Source: Pseudomonas guariconensis (GTDB lineage: Bacteria > Pseudomonadota > Gammaproteobacteria > Pseudomonadales > Pseudomonadaceae). Taken from it: a stretch of DNA of 64,000 bases. The position numbers and the translations under genes are program-made. Shown here piece by piece: positions 63,919 to 64,000 of this stretch. Positions within the stretch are counted from its first letter, which is position 1. Each line of letters starts with the position of its first letter. The DNA lies in contig NZ_JAMYBK010000011.1 of assembly GCF_024127895.1 (NCBI RefSeq), forward strand, positions 1-64,000, read 5' to 3'. Under the pieces are notes generated by a model. The model did not search any database, was not told the DNA's origin, and was given only the letters and a program-made list of their open reading frames with translations.

Positions 63919-64000
63919 CCGTTCATACCGCTGACCCGCAAAGCCAGCAAGCTGGCTGCCAATGCAAGTTTCGCCGCCCCATGCGCTGACTAGACTGAGC

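Overview
The window is a stretch of a Pseudomonas chromosome, most likely the P. putida group. Evidence is the high GC, strongly GC3-biased codon use, Pseudomonas-only families (DUF1780, DUF3094, PP0621-type zinc-ribbon protein), the REP-type repeats with a CCGGCTTGCCGGCGATGGGG core, and a gene order I recall from P. putida (murJ-ribF-ileS-lspA-fkpB-ispH, minor pilins, thiO, amidase/ABC cluster, bamD/rluD-pgeF-clpB, ndh, yacG-coaE-pilD-pilC/pilA). It opens inside the 3' end of a 5S rRNA gene.

Layout. 1-4.1 kb: end of an rRNA operon, then a split PqiA/LetA pair with a six-MCE-domain lipid-transport protein. 4.1-12.0 kb: rpsT facing away from murJ, followed by the ribF-ileS-lspA-fkpB-ispH operon. 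12.0-14.5 kb: minor pilins (a FimT/GspH-like gene divergent from pilV-W-X-E, no pilY1). 14.5-24 kb: thiO, then a leftward cluster of GntR regulator, LivKHMGF-type ABC transporter, N-carbamoyl-amino-acid hydrolase and amidase. 24-30 kb: small zinc-ribbon protein, bamD, then divergent rluD-pgeF and clpB with a textbook heat-shock promoter. 30-36.8 kb: an accessory island (tyrosine integrase, DUF1016 nuclease, two NmrA-type reductases, LysR, gene-poor DNA) between the clpB terminator and a tRNA-Asn/Pro/Lys operon. 37-44 kb: ndh, DUF1780, a CbiM-like protein, yacG-coaE-pilD-pilC and divergent pilA, with no pilB.

44-46 kb: tRNA-Thr, a glyoxalase-like gene and, around 45.5 kb, a leader RNA with the architecture of the phage C4 antisense RNA placed before two tiny overlapping ORFs. 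46-54 kb: an MTHFR-like protein divergent from metE, a TetR regulator, thiolase and fabV. 54-61 kb: GNAT-like protein, alpha/beta hydrolase, chrA, folM-DUF1244-hopJ, a monooxygenase-like membrane protein, a LitR-like MerR regulator and a PilZ-like protein. 61-64 kb: flavodoxin, and a LysR gene divergent from cidAB with a clear palindromic operator.

The strongest unexplained signals are the C4-like RNA switch with both long-range pairings visible, the in-frame palindromes inside the DUF1016 nuclease gene, a perfect 26-bp inverted repeat in the island, and the incomplete set of type IV pilus genes. Gene names follow motifs and family recall; no database was searched.
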